Notes: generated from the sequence alone by a model not told the origin. Shown: positions 6,978-15,674, counted from the stretch's first letter. The stretch: 64,000 nt of DNA from Streptomyces sp. PT12 (GCF_003311645.1 NZ_QEST01000008.1:24948-88947); one strand, 5' to 3'. Program-made: numbers and translations.

Positions 6978-7020
6978 CCTCGGGGCCCGGCCCGCGCCCG
7001 ACGCGGGCCGGGCCCCGAGG
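6978..7020 (+). terminator. Strong hairpin between peptide array and maturation genes
   Basis: A perfect 19-bp inverted repeat (6978-6996 and 7002-7020) with a 5-nt loop begins five bases after the peptide E stop and ends 53 bases before the next start. As a partial terminator it would keep precursor transcripts far above those of the downstream enzymes, the usual economy of peptide clusters. Confidence 0.85.
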
Positions 7021-7073
7021 CGGGCACCGACCCCGCCCGCCGCGCAGACGAACCACCGAGCCTGGAGGCCACC

Positions 7074-9017
7074 ATGAAAAGCCTTCCACCGTCCGCACGT
7101 TCGGCACTGTCCTCGCTGCTCGGACCCGTGCCGCTGACCCGTTCGCAGGCGCTCGGCGCCTCCGAGCGGCTGGCCGCCGCGACCACGCTCGTCGGCAGCC
7201 TCGAATACCTCGCCAATCGCCGCCACACCGGCCCGCGCAGCCTCAACGACTGGGCCGTCGCGCGCGAGGCGTTCGCCGCGCGCGGCCGCCCGCTGCGCGG
7301 CGCGCTCGACGCCGTGGCGCACCCGTGGTCCACGCGCGCGCTGCACTCCGCCCGCGTCGCCACCGCCGCCGCGCTCCTGCTGCCCGGCAGCGGCAGGTGG
7401 CGCGGCGCCGCCGACCTCTTCCTCGGCGCGAGCAACGCCCTGCTCTACCCCACCCAGCGCTACGGCACCGACGGCTCCGACCAGGCGTCGGGGCTCGTCC
7501 AGACCGCCACCGGGCTCGCCAGGCTCTCGGGCTCGCCCCAGGCGCAGGACGCGCTGCTGTGGTACATCGCCCTCCAGTCCAACCTCTCCTACCTCGTCTC
7601 CGGCTGGGTCAAGCTGCTCGGCTCCGACTGGCGCGACGGCTCGGCGCTCGGCGGAGTGCTGCGCACCCGCACCTACGGCGAGCGCCACATGTGGCGGCTC
7701 ACCGAGCGATATCCGCGCTCCGCACGGACGCTGGCGCATGGCGTGCTCGCGCTGGAGTGCCTGTTCCCCGTCCTCTACGCCAGGGGCGGGCGGCTGGCCA
7801 GGCCCGTGCTCGCCTCGGCCGCGTCGTTCCATGTCGCCAACGGCTTCGTGATGGGCCTCGGACGGTTTGTCACGTCGTTCACCGCGATGCACCCGGCCGT
7901 CGCCTACACCAGCACGCCCCGCAGCCACCCCGCCGTCGCTGGCCGCGACGACCGGATGCTGCCGGTCGCCGGGCTGCTCGCCGCCGGGGGAGCGGTGGCC
8001 GCGGGCGCGGTCGCCGCCGCGCGGCGGCTGCGCGCCACCGACGCGGGCCCCGGCACCGGCACCGTCACCACGCGGCACGGCAACGTCCTGCGCTACCGCG
8101 GAACGCCGGGCGCGGGCGACGGCGACCCGGTGCTGGTCTTTGTGCACGGCCTGGCGGCCACGCCGATGCACTTCGGCTGGTACGCCCAGGCGTTGAGCGA
8201 GAGCCAGGGCCATGGGCAGGGCCGGGGTGGGGGCGCCGGGTGGCTGACCTATCACAGGGCCGGATACGGGCCGAGTCGCCGCGTCGCCCGCGTCGCCTAC
8301 ACGCTGCGCGAGTCCGTGGACGACCTGGTCGACCTCGTCGAGGGCGCGCTCCCCGAGGGGCGCCCCGTCGTGCTGGTCGGCCACTCGCTCGGCGGCGAGA
8401 TCGCCCGCAGGGCCGCGCCGCGCCTCGGCGAACGGCTGCGCGGCGTGGTCTACCTCGACGCCTCGCACCCGGACGAGCTCAACCGTTCGAGCCAGCAGGG
8501 CAGTGGCGCCGCGTATGTCGGCGGCGCGCTGCGCACGTTCGGCGTCAGCCTGCGCGCCGGAATGGGCATCCTGCTTTCCCGCCCTCTCTGGGTCGACAAC
8601 CTGCCCGCCGCCGTCCGTCGCCCCGCCATGGCCGCCTACGCCGACGCCCGCATGTGGCGCGCCGCGACGCGCGAATGGCGTTCCACCGAGATCGAGTTCC
8701 GCGCCCACGAGGGCCCGCTGTGCCCGCAGGACAGCCACGCCCTTGTCGTCTCCGCGCAGCACACCGTGGACCGCGACCCCGACCAGCTGCTGATGCACCA
8801 GGAGATCGCGGACGCCCACCGGCGCCCCGGGCGCGTGGTGCGCTCGGTGGTCGTCGAGGGCGCCGACCACGACGGGCTGCTCACCGAGCCCCGGCTCGCC
8901 GCCGAGGTCGTCGGCCATGTGCGCGGCTTCCTCGCGGAGTTGAACGACCTCCCCGCGAACGACCTCCCCGCGAACGCCGCCGCCCCGGCCGCCGCCCTCG
9001 AAACGGAGCCCCGATGA
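7074..9017 (+). CDS. HTTM (SdpB-like) membrane protein fused to alpha/beta hydrolase
   Basis: The 647-aa protein has two parts. Residues about 1-330 are a multi-helix membrane region typical of HTTM/vitamin-K-carboxylase-like proteins, the family that includes SdpB of the Bacillus SDP toxin system (SGWVKLLGSDWRDGSAL is a diagnostic block). Residues about 345-635 form an alpha/beta hydrolase with FVHGLAATPMHFGWY, nucleophile Ser438 in GHSLGGEIARR and a late His in EGADHDGLL. Fusion of the two is unusual. GGAGG precedes the ATG, and the stop overlaps the next start (ATGA). I infer a role in maturing or releasing the upstream peptides at the membrane. Confidence 0.78.
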   Translation: MKSLPPSARSALSSLLGPVPLTRSQALGASERLAAATTLVGSLEYLANRRHTGPRSLNDWAVAREAFAARGRPLRGALDAVAHPWSTRALHSARVATAAALLLPGSGRWRGAADLFLGASNALLYPTQRYGTDGSDQASGLVQTATGLARLSGSPQAQDALLWYIALQSNLSYLVSGWVKLLGSDWRDGSALGGVLRTRTYGERHMWRLTERYPRSARTLAHGVLALECLFPVLYARGGRLARPVLASAASFHVANGFVMGLGRFVTSFTAMHPAVAYTSTPRSHPAVAGRDDRMLPVAGLLAAGGAVAAGAVAAARRLRATDAGPGTGTVTTRHGNVLRYRGTPGAGDGDPVLVFVHGLAATPMHFGWYAQALSESQGHGQGRGGGAGWLTYHRAGYGPSRRVARVAYTLRESVDDLVDLVEGALPEGRPVVLVGHSLGGEIARRAAPRLGERLRGVVYLDASHPDELNRSSQQGSGAAYVGGALRTFGVSLRAGMGILLSRPLWVDNLPAAVRRPAMAAYADARMWRAATREWRSTEIEFRAHEGPLCPQDSHALVVSAQHTVDRDPDQLLMHQEIADAHRRPGRVVRSVVVEGADHDGLLTEPRLAAEVVGHVRGFLAELNDLPANDLPANAAAPAAALETEPR

Positions 9018-9598
9018 CCAGCCCGATGACCAGCTCACTGACCGCCCTGGCCAGGCCCTTCCGGGGCCCTGGAGCCGCCCTCCGCGTCGCCGCGGGGCTC
9101 GCGCTGCTCGGCACCGTCTGCTCGCAGCACCCCAACCCCGCGTTCGGCCGCGTTCTGCGCTGGGACGCGTTCGCCGCGCTCTTCCCCAACTGGCGCTTCT
9201 TCGCGCCGAATCCGGCGCAGCATGACTTCCAGTTCCACTACCGGACGCTGTCCCACGCGGGCGAGACATCCGAGTGGCGCCCCGTCGAGGTCATCGCGGG
9301 GCGCGCGCCGCACCAGATCGCGTGGTTCCCCGGGCGCCGCCCGGAGAAGGCCGTGTTCGACCTGGGCAGCGAGATCATCCAGGCGCTCGACAAGGGCTTC
9401 TCGCACGCCGTGCACGTCCCCGCCTACCGCCTCCTGCGCGCCTATCTGGCCGACGAGGTCGAACGGTCGGGGCGCCGCGACGTCAAGGGATTCCAGTTCA
9501 CGCTGGTCCGCACGGCTGGCTACGACGAGAGCGAGGAGCCCGAGGTCGTCTTCGTCTCCCCCTACACCCCCATGCCGCGAGAGGCGGAGCAGCGATGA
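9014..9598 (+). CDS. SdpA/DUF5819-like protein
   Basis: A 194-aa protein with one N-terminal hydrophobic segment (residues about 22-38) followed by the block ALFPNWRFFAPNPAQHDFQF. This FP-x-W-x-FF-x-x-x-P pattern typifies SdpA-family and DUF5819 proteins, which pair with HTTM/SdpB proteins. In Bacillus, SdpA and SdpB together are needed to mature the SDP toxin. Start and stop overlap both neighbours by four bases (ATGA), so the three genes are translationally coupled. The pairing with the HTTM gene is my main reason for the assignment; overall similarity is limited to this motif and length. Confidence 0.6.
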   Translation: MTSPMTSSLTALARPFRGPGAALRVAAGLALLGTVCSQHPNPAFGRVLRWDAFAALFPNWRFFAPNPAQHDFQFHYRTLSHAGETSEWRPVEVIAGRAPHQIAWFPGRRPEKAVFDLGSEIIQALDKGFSHAVHVPAYRLLRAYLADEVERSGRRDVKGFQFTLVRTAGYDESEEPEVVFVSPYTPMPREAEQR

Positions 9599-10425
9599 CC
9601 ACGGCACCCGACATCACCGCACCCGACATCACCGCACCCGACATCACCGAGACGGTCGAGGACATCGGCTACGGGCGGGAGTTCGCCGACTTCTACGACC
9701 GCCTCTTCCCACGCGACGCCCAGGCCGACCTGGCCGTTCGCCGCCTGGCCGAGTGGCACCCCGGCGGCCGCGCCCTCGAACTGGGCGTCGGGACGGGCCG
9801 CATCGCCGTCCCGCTGGCCCGGCGCACGGGCGATGTCGTCGGCGTCGACTCGTCGCCCGAGATGCTCGACCGGCTGCGCGCCGCCATCGACGCCGCGGCC
9901 GCGCCCGTGACGCCCGTGCACGGCGACATACGCTCCTGGGCCGACGGCACGGCCTACGGCCTCGTCTACTGCGTGTGCGCCACCCTGTCGATGCTGCTCG
10001 ACCCGGTCGACCAGCGCGCCGCGATCGCCGTCGCCGCCCGCCACCTGGCCCCAGGGGGCACCCTGGTCGTCGAGACGCACAACCCCGCGTTCGTCCACGC
10101 CCTGCACGAGGGCCGCGCCCGCGCCACCTGGTTCGCGCCGTACCCCGAGCCCGGCACCGGGCTCCAGACCTACTCGACGCTGCTGCCGAGCGGCGGCCTG
10201 TGGCACGCCTCCCACCTGTGGCACGAGGCGGGAACGGTCCGCGTCGGCAGCGAGCTGAGCCGCCTGACCACCCCGGACGAGGTGGACGCGTACGCCGCGG
10301 AGGCGGGCCTCGTCCCGGTCTCCCGGCACGGCGACTGGGCGGGCACGGCGTACGCCGACGACGGCCCGCTCCACATCAGCCGGTACACCCGCCCCACCGA
10401 GGACGCCCCCCATGACCACAGCTGA
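9595..10425 (+). CDS. Class I SAM-dependent methyltransferase
   Basis: The 276-aa enzyme has SAM-binding motif I ALELGVGTGRIAVPLARR, an acidic motif II (VVGVDSSPEMLDRL) and GGTLVVETHNP, all typical of Methyltransf_25-type enzymes. The N-terminus carries three copies of PDITA from a 15-bp tandem repeat. It overlaps the genes on both sides (4 bp upstream, 14 bp downstream), placing it in the peptide operon. Its substrate is unknown; methylation of a peptide terminus or side chain is a reasonable inference from context. Confidence 0.85.
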   Translation: MTTAPDITAPDITAPDITETVEDIGYGREFADFYDRLFPRDAQADLAVRRLAEWHPGGRALELGVGTGRIAVPLARRTGDVVGVDSSPEMLDRLRAAIDAAAAPVTPVHGDIRSWADGTAYGLVYCVCATLSMLLDPVDQRAAIAVAARHLAPGGTLVVETHNPAFVHALHEGRARATWFAPYPEPGTGLQTYSTLLPSGGLWHASHLWHEAGTVRVGSELSRLTTPDEVDAYAAEAGLVPVSRHGDWAGTAYADDGPLHISRYTRPTEDAPHDHS

Positions 10426-12214
10426 CCTGACCGCCACCCAACTCTCTTCAAAATCACCGGCATTGACCCGCCCCGCGCGGGAGCGCGGCACCGTGCGCGG
10501 CGCCGCGCGCCGCCACCGCGGGCTGCTGTTCGGCGGCGTGGGCCTGGGCGTCGCGGGGGTGGCGTCGGCGCTCGTGCAGCCCGTCGTGGTCTCCGACCTC
10601 ATCGAGGCCGTGGGGCTCGGCGACCCGGTCGCGGGGTTCGTGGTGCTGCTCGCCGCGCTGTTTGTCGCCGACGCGGCGCTCTCCGCTGGCCAGGGCTATC
10701 TCATCGGCAGGGCGGGCGAGAACATCGTGCGCGACGCCCGCGTCCTGCTCTCGGGCCGCGTGCTGCGCGCCGACCTGGCAAGCCTGCACGCGCAGCGGCA
10801 GGGCGATGTGCAGACCCGCCTGGTCTCCGACACGTCGCTGGTGAAGATCGCGCTCACCCAGAGCCTCGCCCAGCTCGTCGTCAACGGCCTCACCGTGGTC
10901 GGCGGCGTCGTGCTGATGGCGTGGATCGACGTGTGGCTGCTGCTCGTCGCGGTCGGCTGCCTGGGCGCCGCGAGCCTCGGCTCGGTGTCGCTGGCCCGTG
11001 GCCTGCGCCGCCACGCGCTGGTCAACCGCGAGGACACCGGCGCGTTCGGCGCCGATCTGCAACGCGTCCTGTCCGCCCTGACCACCGTCAAGGCGGCCGG
11101 GGCCGAGGGGCGCGAACAGACCAGGCTCGCGCGGCTCGCGGACCGCGCCCGCGCCTCCGGCGTGCGCGTCAGCGCCCTTGACGCGATGCTCGCCCCCGCG
11201 ATGAACGTCGGCCTCCAGGCGTCCCTGGCCGCCGTGATGGGGGTGGGCATGGCCCGCGTCGCGACCGGCTCGCTGTCGGCCGCCGACTTCACGGCGTTCG
11301 TGATGTACCTCTTCTACCTGGTGTCGCCGCTCGTGCTGGTCTTCCTCTCCATCGGCGCCTACCAGCAGGGCAGGGCCGCCATCCAGCGCGTGGACGAGCT
11401 GGCCTCCCTGCCGCAGGAGGAGACCCCTGGGGCTCAACGCCCCTCGCCCGCCCCGGCGTCGGCGGGGAACGACGCGCCCGCCGTGGAGTTCCGCGGGGTG
11501 CGGTTCGGCTATGGGGAACGCGCCGTGCTCGACGGGGTCTCCTTCAGCGTGCCCCGGCGCGGGCTGACCGCGCTCGTCGGGCCTTCGGGCGCGGGGAAGA
11601 CCACCGCGTTCCAGCTGATCGAGCGGTTCTACCGGCCCGAGCACGGCACGGTCCTGCTCGGCGGGCGCGACATCGCCGGTCTTCCGCTCGCCGAGGTCAG
11701 GGGCCGCGTCGGCTATGTGCAGCAGGACACCCCCGCGCTGCGCGGCACCCTGCGCGAGAACATCCGCTATGCCGCGCCCGACACCACCGACGAGGAGCTG
11801 CGCGAGGCCATCGACCTCGCCGGGCTGACCGAGGTCATCGCCGAGCTGCCCGAGGGGCTCGACACCCACCTTGGCGACCAGGGCGTGGGGCTCTCCGGGG
11901 GGCAGCGCCAACGGCTGTGCATCGCACGGGTGTTGCTCCAGAGGCCCGAGGTCATTCTGCTCGACGAGGCCACCTCGCAGCTCGACTCCGACACCGAGAC
12001 CGCGCTGCGCGCCAGCCTGCGCCGCATCGCCGGGCGCTGCGCCGTGGTCGCCATCGCCCACCGCATCTCCACCGTCGCCGACGCCGACCGGATCGTGGTG
12101 ATGGAGGAGGGCCGGGTGCGCGCCACGGGGCGCCACGCCGACCTGATGGCGCGCGACGCGCTCTACCGGCGGCTGGCGTCCGCCCAGCTCGACGGCGCGC
12201 GGGCGGCGGCCTGA
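10412..12214 (+). CDS. ABC exporter, fused permease and ATPase
   Basis: A 600-aa half-transporter. The transmembrane domain (residues about 25-320, six helices) precedes an ATPase with Walker A GPSGAGKTTAFQLIERF, Q-loop VGYVQQDTP, signature GVGLSGGQRQRLCIARVLL, Walker B VILLDEATSQLD and H-loop IAHRISTV. No C39 peptidase domain precedes the membrane part, so leader removal, if any, must occur elsewhere, perhaps by the fused hydrolase. It is the last gene of the overlapping run and the likely exporter of the peptides, or a self-protection pump. Confidence 0.93.
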   Translation: MTTADLTATQLSSKSPALTRPARERGTVRGAARRHRGLLFGGVGLGVAGVASALVQPVVVSDLIEAVGLGDPVAGFVVLLAALFVADAALSAGQGYLIGRAGENIVRDARVLLSGRVLRADLASLHAQRQGDVQTRLVSDTSLVKIALTQSLAQLVVNGLTVVGGVVLMAWIDVWLLLVAVGCLGAASLGSVSLARGLRRHALVNREDTGAFGADLQRVLSALTTVKAAGAEGREQTRLARLADRARASGVRVSALDAMLAPAMNVGLQASLAAVMGVGMARVATGSLSAADFTAFVMYLFYLVSPLVLVFLSIGAYQQGRAAIQRVDELASLPQEETPGAQRPSPAPASAGNDAPAVEFRGVRFGYGERAVLDGVSFSVPRRGLTALVGPSGAGKTTAFQLIERFYRPEHGTVLLGGRDIAGLPLAEVRGRVGYVQQDTPALRGTLRENIRYAAPDTTDEELREAIDLAGLTEVIAELPEGLDTHLGDQGVGLSGGQRQRLCIARVLLQRPEVILLDEATSQLDSDTETALRASLRRIAGRCAVVAIAHRISTVADADRIVVMEEGRVRATGRHADLMARDALYRRLASAQLDGARAAA

Positions 12215-12384
12215 GCCCCCTCCGCGCGCCCGGCGCGCCCTCGCGACGGCAGCATCCTGTGCCCGCGCACGCAGCCTGCTGCCACCGGCGAGCCTGGCCC
12301 GCCGCACCGGCGAGGGGGACGATCGAAGAGACCGAACACACGCACCGCACGCCACCACCCGAAGTCCCAGGCAGGAGACCCGAC

Positions 12385-12693
12385 ATGAAGCGTCACCCCC
12401 GCGCCACCCGCCCGCTGGCCGCGCTCGCCCTGGCCGCGCTGGCCGTCACGGGCCCTGGCGCCCTCGCCGCGCACGCCGACGAGAGCGCCACCGGCAACGC
12501 CACCGAACGCCTCGACCGGGACAGAGCCGACCGCGGCACCAACGGCGACGACGGCGACAGCGACGGCGGCAACGGCAACGGCGACAACGACGGCAAAGGC
12601 GACAACGACAACGAGGGCGGCAACGGCGACGAGGGCGGCAACGGCGACGAGGGCGGCCGCGACACCGACCCCAGCGCCAACGGCTGGCAGTGA
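12385..12693 (+). CDS. Secreted Asp/Gly/Asn repeat protein
   Basis: A 102-aa protein with a clear Sec signal peptide (MKRHPRATRPLAALALAALA, cleavage likely after AAHA). The mature part is almost wholly Asp, Gly, Asn and Glu, with repeats of EGGNGD encoded by an 18-bp unit. It is very acidic and probably disordered or calcium-binding. It starts 170 bp after the ABC exporter and may belong to the same locus. No family is recognised. Confidence 0.65.
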   Translation: MKRHPRATRPLAALALAALAVTGPGALAAHADESATGNATERLDRDRADRGTNGDDGDSDGGNGNGDNDGKGDNDNEGGNGDEGGNGDEGGRDTDPSANGWQ

Positions 12694-12779
12694 AGGACCT
12701 GGTAGCGAAGGACCTGGCAGTGAAGGACCTGGTAGCGAAGGACCTGACAGTGAAGGTTGAGGAGGAACACCCCCGATGA
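12690..12779 (+). repeat. 15-bp tandem repeat, possible 29-aa linking ORF
   Basis: Four 15-bp units related to GAAGGACCTGGTAGC follow the previous stop. Because the unit is a multiple of three, one frame stays open: GTG at 12690 overlaps the upstream TGA, and the ORF ends in a TGA overlapping the ATG at 12776. It would encode KDLVA/KDLAV repeats. It may be a translated coupling peptide or simply a slippage repeat. Confidence 0.45.
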
Positions 12780-14242
12780 GCACCGTGGACGCCGCCGTCG
12801 TCGGCAGTGGCCCCAACGGCCTGGCCGCCGCCGTCACCCTCGCCCGCGCGGGACTCCGGGTCGCCGTGCACGAGGCGGCCGACACCCTGGGCGGCGGCCT
12901 GCGCGGCGCCGCGCTGTTCGACCCGGACATCCACCACGACCTGTGCGCCGCGGTGCACCCCATGGCCGCCGCGTCCCGCTTCTTCCGCGCGTTCGACCTC
13001 GCCGCCCGCGGCGTGGAGCTGCTGCACGCCCCGATCGCCTACGCGCACCCTCTCGACGGCCGCCCCGCCGCCCTGGCCTATCGCGAACTGGACGCCACCG
13101 CAGCCCAGTTGGGCGCCGATGGCCCGCGCTGGCAGCGCCTTATGGCGCCCCTGGCCGCCCGCACCACCGAGGTGACCGACCTCCTGCTCTCCGGGATGCG
13201 CCGCCCCACCGGGCTGCGCGCCGCCCCGGCCCTGCTGCCCCGCGTCCTGCGCCACGGCACCCCGTGGGCCACCGGCGCGTTCCGCGGCGAACGGGCGCCC
13301 GCCCTGCTCGCGGGCGCCGCCGCGCACGCCGTCGGCCCGCTGCCCTCCCTGCCGGGCGCCGCCATCGGGCTGCTGATGGCCCACCTCGCGCACACCACGG
13401 GCTGGCCGCTGCCGCGCGGCGGCAGCCGACGCATCGCCGAGGCCATGGCCGACGACATCCGCGCCCACGGCGGCACCCTGCACACCGGGCACGCCATCGC
13501 CGACCTGCGCGAACTCTCCGGCGCCCGCGTCGTGTTGCTCGATGTCTCGCCCACCGCCCTGCTGGCCATGGGCGGCACCCGGCTGCCGCGCCGCTATGCC
13601 CGCGCCCTGTCCCGCTACCGCTACGGCCCGGCCGCGGGCAAGGCCGACTTCCTCGTCTCCGAGCCCATCCCCTGGGCTGACCCCGCGGTCGGCCGCGCCG
13701 GAACGGTCCACCTCGGCGGCCCGGCCCCCGCGATCCACCGCCAGGAGACGGCCAACGCCCGCGGCCTGGCCACGGGGACGCCGTTCGTCCTGGTCGTCGA
13801 CCCGGCCGTCAGCGACCCCTCGAGGGCGCTGCCAGGGCGCCGCCCCGTCTGGGCCTACGCCCACCTGCCGCCCGGCGACGCCAGGGACCCGCTGCCGCTC
13901 GTGCGCGCCGCGATCGAGCGCCACGCGCCCGGCTTCACCGACACGATCCTCGCCCAACGCGGCGTCTCGGGCGCGGAGTTGGCCCGCTACAACGCCAACT
14001 ACGTCGGCGGCGACATCGGTACGGGCGCCGTCACCCTGCGGCAGAGCCTCTTCAGGCCCGCCGCCCGCCTCGACCCCTACCGCACCCCGCTGCCCGGCGT
14101 CTACCTGTGCTCGGCCGCGACCCCGCCGGGGCCCGCCGTGCACGGCATGTGCGGGCTGCTCGCGGCCCGTTCGGCGCTGCGCCGCGAGTTCGGACTGCCG
14201 CTGCCCGCGCTCGGCCCCGACCTGGCGGCGGTGACCCGCTGA
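12776..14242 (+). CDS. FAD-dependent oxidoreductase, phytoene-desaturase-like
   Basis: The 488-aa flavoprotein begins with a dinucleotide-binding fold (AAVVGSGPNGLAAAVTLARA) and contains the LPRGGSRRIAEAMADDIRAH block. It ends with CSAATPPGPAVHGMCGLLAA, the C-terminal FAD-contact motif of the NAD(P)/FAD oxidoreductase group that includes phytoene desaturases. GAGGAGG precedes the ATG. It overlaps the next gene by one base. No carotenoid genes are nearby, so a role in modifying a product of this locus is possible, or in an unrelated oxidation. Confidence 0.88.
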   Translation: MSTVDAAVVGSGPNGLAAAVTLARAGLRVAVHEAADTLGGGLRGAALFDPDIHHDLCAAVHPMAAASRFFRAFDLAARGVELLHAPIAYAHPLDGRPAALAYRELDATAAQLGADGPRWQRLMAPLAARTTEVTDLLLSGMRRPTGLRAAPALLPRVLRHGTPWATGAFRGERAPALLAGAAAHAVGPLPSLPGAAIGLLMAHLAHTTGWPLPRGGSRRIAEAMADDIRAHGGTLHTGHAIADLRELSGARVVLLDVSPTALLAMGGTRLPRRYARALSRYRYGPAAGKADFLVSEPIPWADPAVGRAGTVHLGGPAPAIHRQETANARGLATGTPFVLVVDPAVSDPSRALPGRRPVWAYAHLPPGDARDPLPLVRAAIERHAPGFTDTILAQRGVSGAELARYNANYVGGDIGTGAVTLRQSLFRPAARLDPYRTPLPGVYLCSAATPPGPAVHGMCGLLAARSALRREFGLPLPALGPDLAAVTR

Positions 14243-14484
14243 TGGACGCCCACATCGTGCTGCGCGTCGTGGCCCCCGACGCCGACCACGGGGAGATCGC
14301 CGTCGTCAGGCTGCTGAGCCTGCTGCCGAGGCGCTGGCACTACCGCCACCACACCGGGCCCGACCGCATCGGCCTGTCGATCGCCGCGCCCGGCGCGTCG
14401 CCCGACGAGATCAGGGCCGTGGTCGGCGCCGCGCTCGCCGCCGCCCCCGCCCTGCGCCACTGGCGCCTCGAACCCCCGCGCTGA
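14242..14484 (+). CDS. 80-aa protein of unknown function
   Basis: A short cytoplasmic protein, MDAHIVLRVVAPDADHGEIA at the start, with alternating strand and helix predictions by eye that resemble a small ferredoxin-like or ACT-type fold (HIVLRVVAP, HGEIAVVRLLSLL, RIGLSIAAPGASPDEIRAVV). Its ATG overlaps the stop of the flavoprotein gene, so the two are co-translated. I do not recognise the family; the fold guess is weak. Confidence 0.6.
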   Translation: MDAHIVLRVVAPDADHGEIAVVRLLSLLPRRWHYRHHTGPDRIGLSIAAPGASPDEIRAVVGAALAAAPALRHWRLEPPR

Positions 14485-14510
14485 ACCCCCGCCCTGAGGG
14501 GAGAGGGGGT

Positions 14511-15506
14511 TCACACCCAGCCGCGCTCGCGCGCGAGCAGCGCGGCCTGGGCGCGGTTCTCGGCGCCCAGCAGCTGGATCAGGTCCGCGATGTGGCGACG
14601 GTAGGTGCGCAGCGAGACGCCCACCTGCCGGGCGCCCGTCTCGTCCTTGCTCACCGCGCACATGCGCGACAGCACCTCCCGCTGCGTCTCGGACAGCTCG
14701 GGCGTCCGCTCGGCCCCGGCGTCCACCAGCTCGGTGAAGTCCCGCGCCGCGTCCCACAGCCGCTCGAAGAGCGTCACGATGTTGCCCACGAGGCCGTTCT
14801 CCCGCGCGCACAGCGCGCCCCGCGCGGTGTTCGCCGGGTCGATCGGCACAAGCGCGGTGTGCCGGTCGTAGACGAGGATCAGCTCGGAGAACGCGTCGGC
14901 CACCTTGATCCGCGCGCCATGGGCGTTCAGCTCGCGCAGATAGCTCAGCGTCACCGGGTCGGTGAGCGTCGAACGGCGCACCAGGTTCCTGATCCGCACG
15001 CCCCGGCTCAGACAGCGCAGGTCGAGCGCCCGCGCGTGCGCGATGTTCTCCTTCGACAGCGCGTCGTACGGCTCGGCCGCCAGCACCTCGTCGTGCGCGA
15101 AGAACGCCAGGTCGTCGATGCGGTTGCGCACCTGCCGCAGATCCTCGAGGCGTTCGATGCCCGGCGCGGGTCCCGCCGGGTCCGCCGTGGGCCGCTCCCG
15201 TTGCAGCGACGAGACGATCGGCCGCGTCCTGGTCACCTGCCGCATCTGCCGGTGCAGATCCTCAAGGCGCTCCTCGGCCAGCCGCGGCACCGCCACATCG
15301 GGCTCCGCCGCCCACGTGCTGGTCTCGTCCCCGTGCAGCAGCCGCAGCCTCCGCAGCCGCCGCAGCGCCTCCGACACGGCCTCGCGGTCCGAGCGCAGCA
15401 GCACATGGATGTCGGCGGGCGACGTCCTCGGGTTGCGCAGGAAGTGGCGGTAGATGTCCTCCTCGGTACCGGACAGGCCGAGCACCGACATGGTGTGCGT
15501 GTCCAC
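14511..15506 (-). CDS. TrmB/LuxR-type transcriptional regulator
   Basis: A 331-aa regulator. The N-terminal winged helix (about residues 8-60: GLSGTEEDIYRHFLRNPRTS, LRRLRRLRLL) precedes a phospholipase-D-like middle part and a C-terminal LuxR-type helix-turn-helix (QVGVSLRTYRRHIADLIQLL). Such proteins often sit in actinomycete peptide clusters. I choose GTG 15506 because GGGAGG lies four bases upstream; the ATG five codons later lacks a Shine-Dalgarno. It is convergent with the peptide locus and divergent from the ATPase regulator at 15675. Confidence 0.85.
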   Translation of the reverse strand: MDTHTMSVLGLSGTEEDIYRHFLRNPRTSPADIHVLLRSDREAVSEALRRLRRLRLLHGDETSTWAAEPDVAVPRLAEERLEDLHRQMRQVTRTRPIVSSLQRERPTADPAGPAPGIERLEDLRQVRNRIDDLAFFAHDEVLAAEPYDALSKENIAHARALDLRCLSRGVRIRNLVRRSTLTDPVTLSYLRELNAHGARIKVADAFSELILVYDRHTALVPIDPANTARGALCARENGLVGNIVTLFERLWDAARDFTELVDAGAERTPELSETQREVLSRMCAVSKDETGARQVGVSLRTYRRHIADLIQLLGAENRAQAALLARERGWV

Positions 15507-15674
15507 GGGTCCTCCCCCCCGGTCTCCTGGCGTCAGGTCAGGCCGGAACCTCTCCAACGTACCGAGCGCGCGGGCCCGTCGAGTCTCACATCCGTCTCAC
15601 ATCGCGCGCGGTGGGTGGCTAGGGTCTGTCTTCGGGTCTTTGTGGATCAGCCGTCCCGAGGGGGCAAGCAGCAC

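Noticed and set aside
6909-9269. A 786-codon minus-strand ORF opposite the HTTM-hydrolase and SdpA-like genes
   Set aside because: Its sequence is low-complexity Arg/Gly/Ala with no domain, while the plus strand carries recognised motifs and coupled starts. It is a GC-bias shadow.
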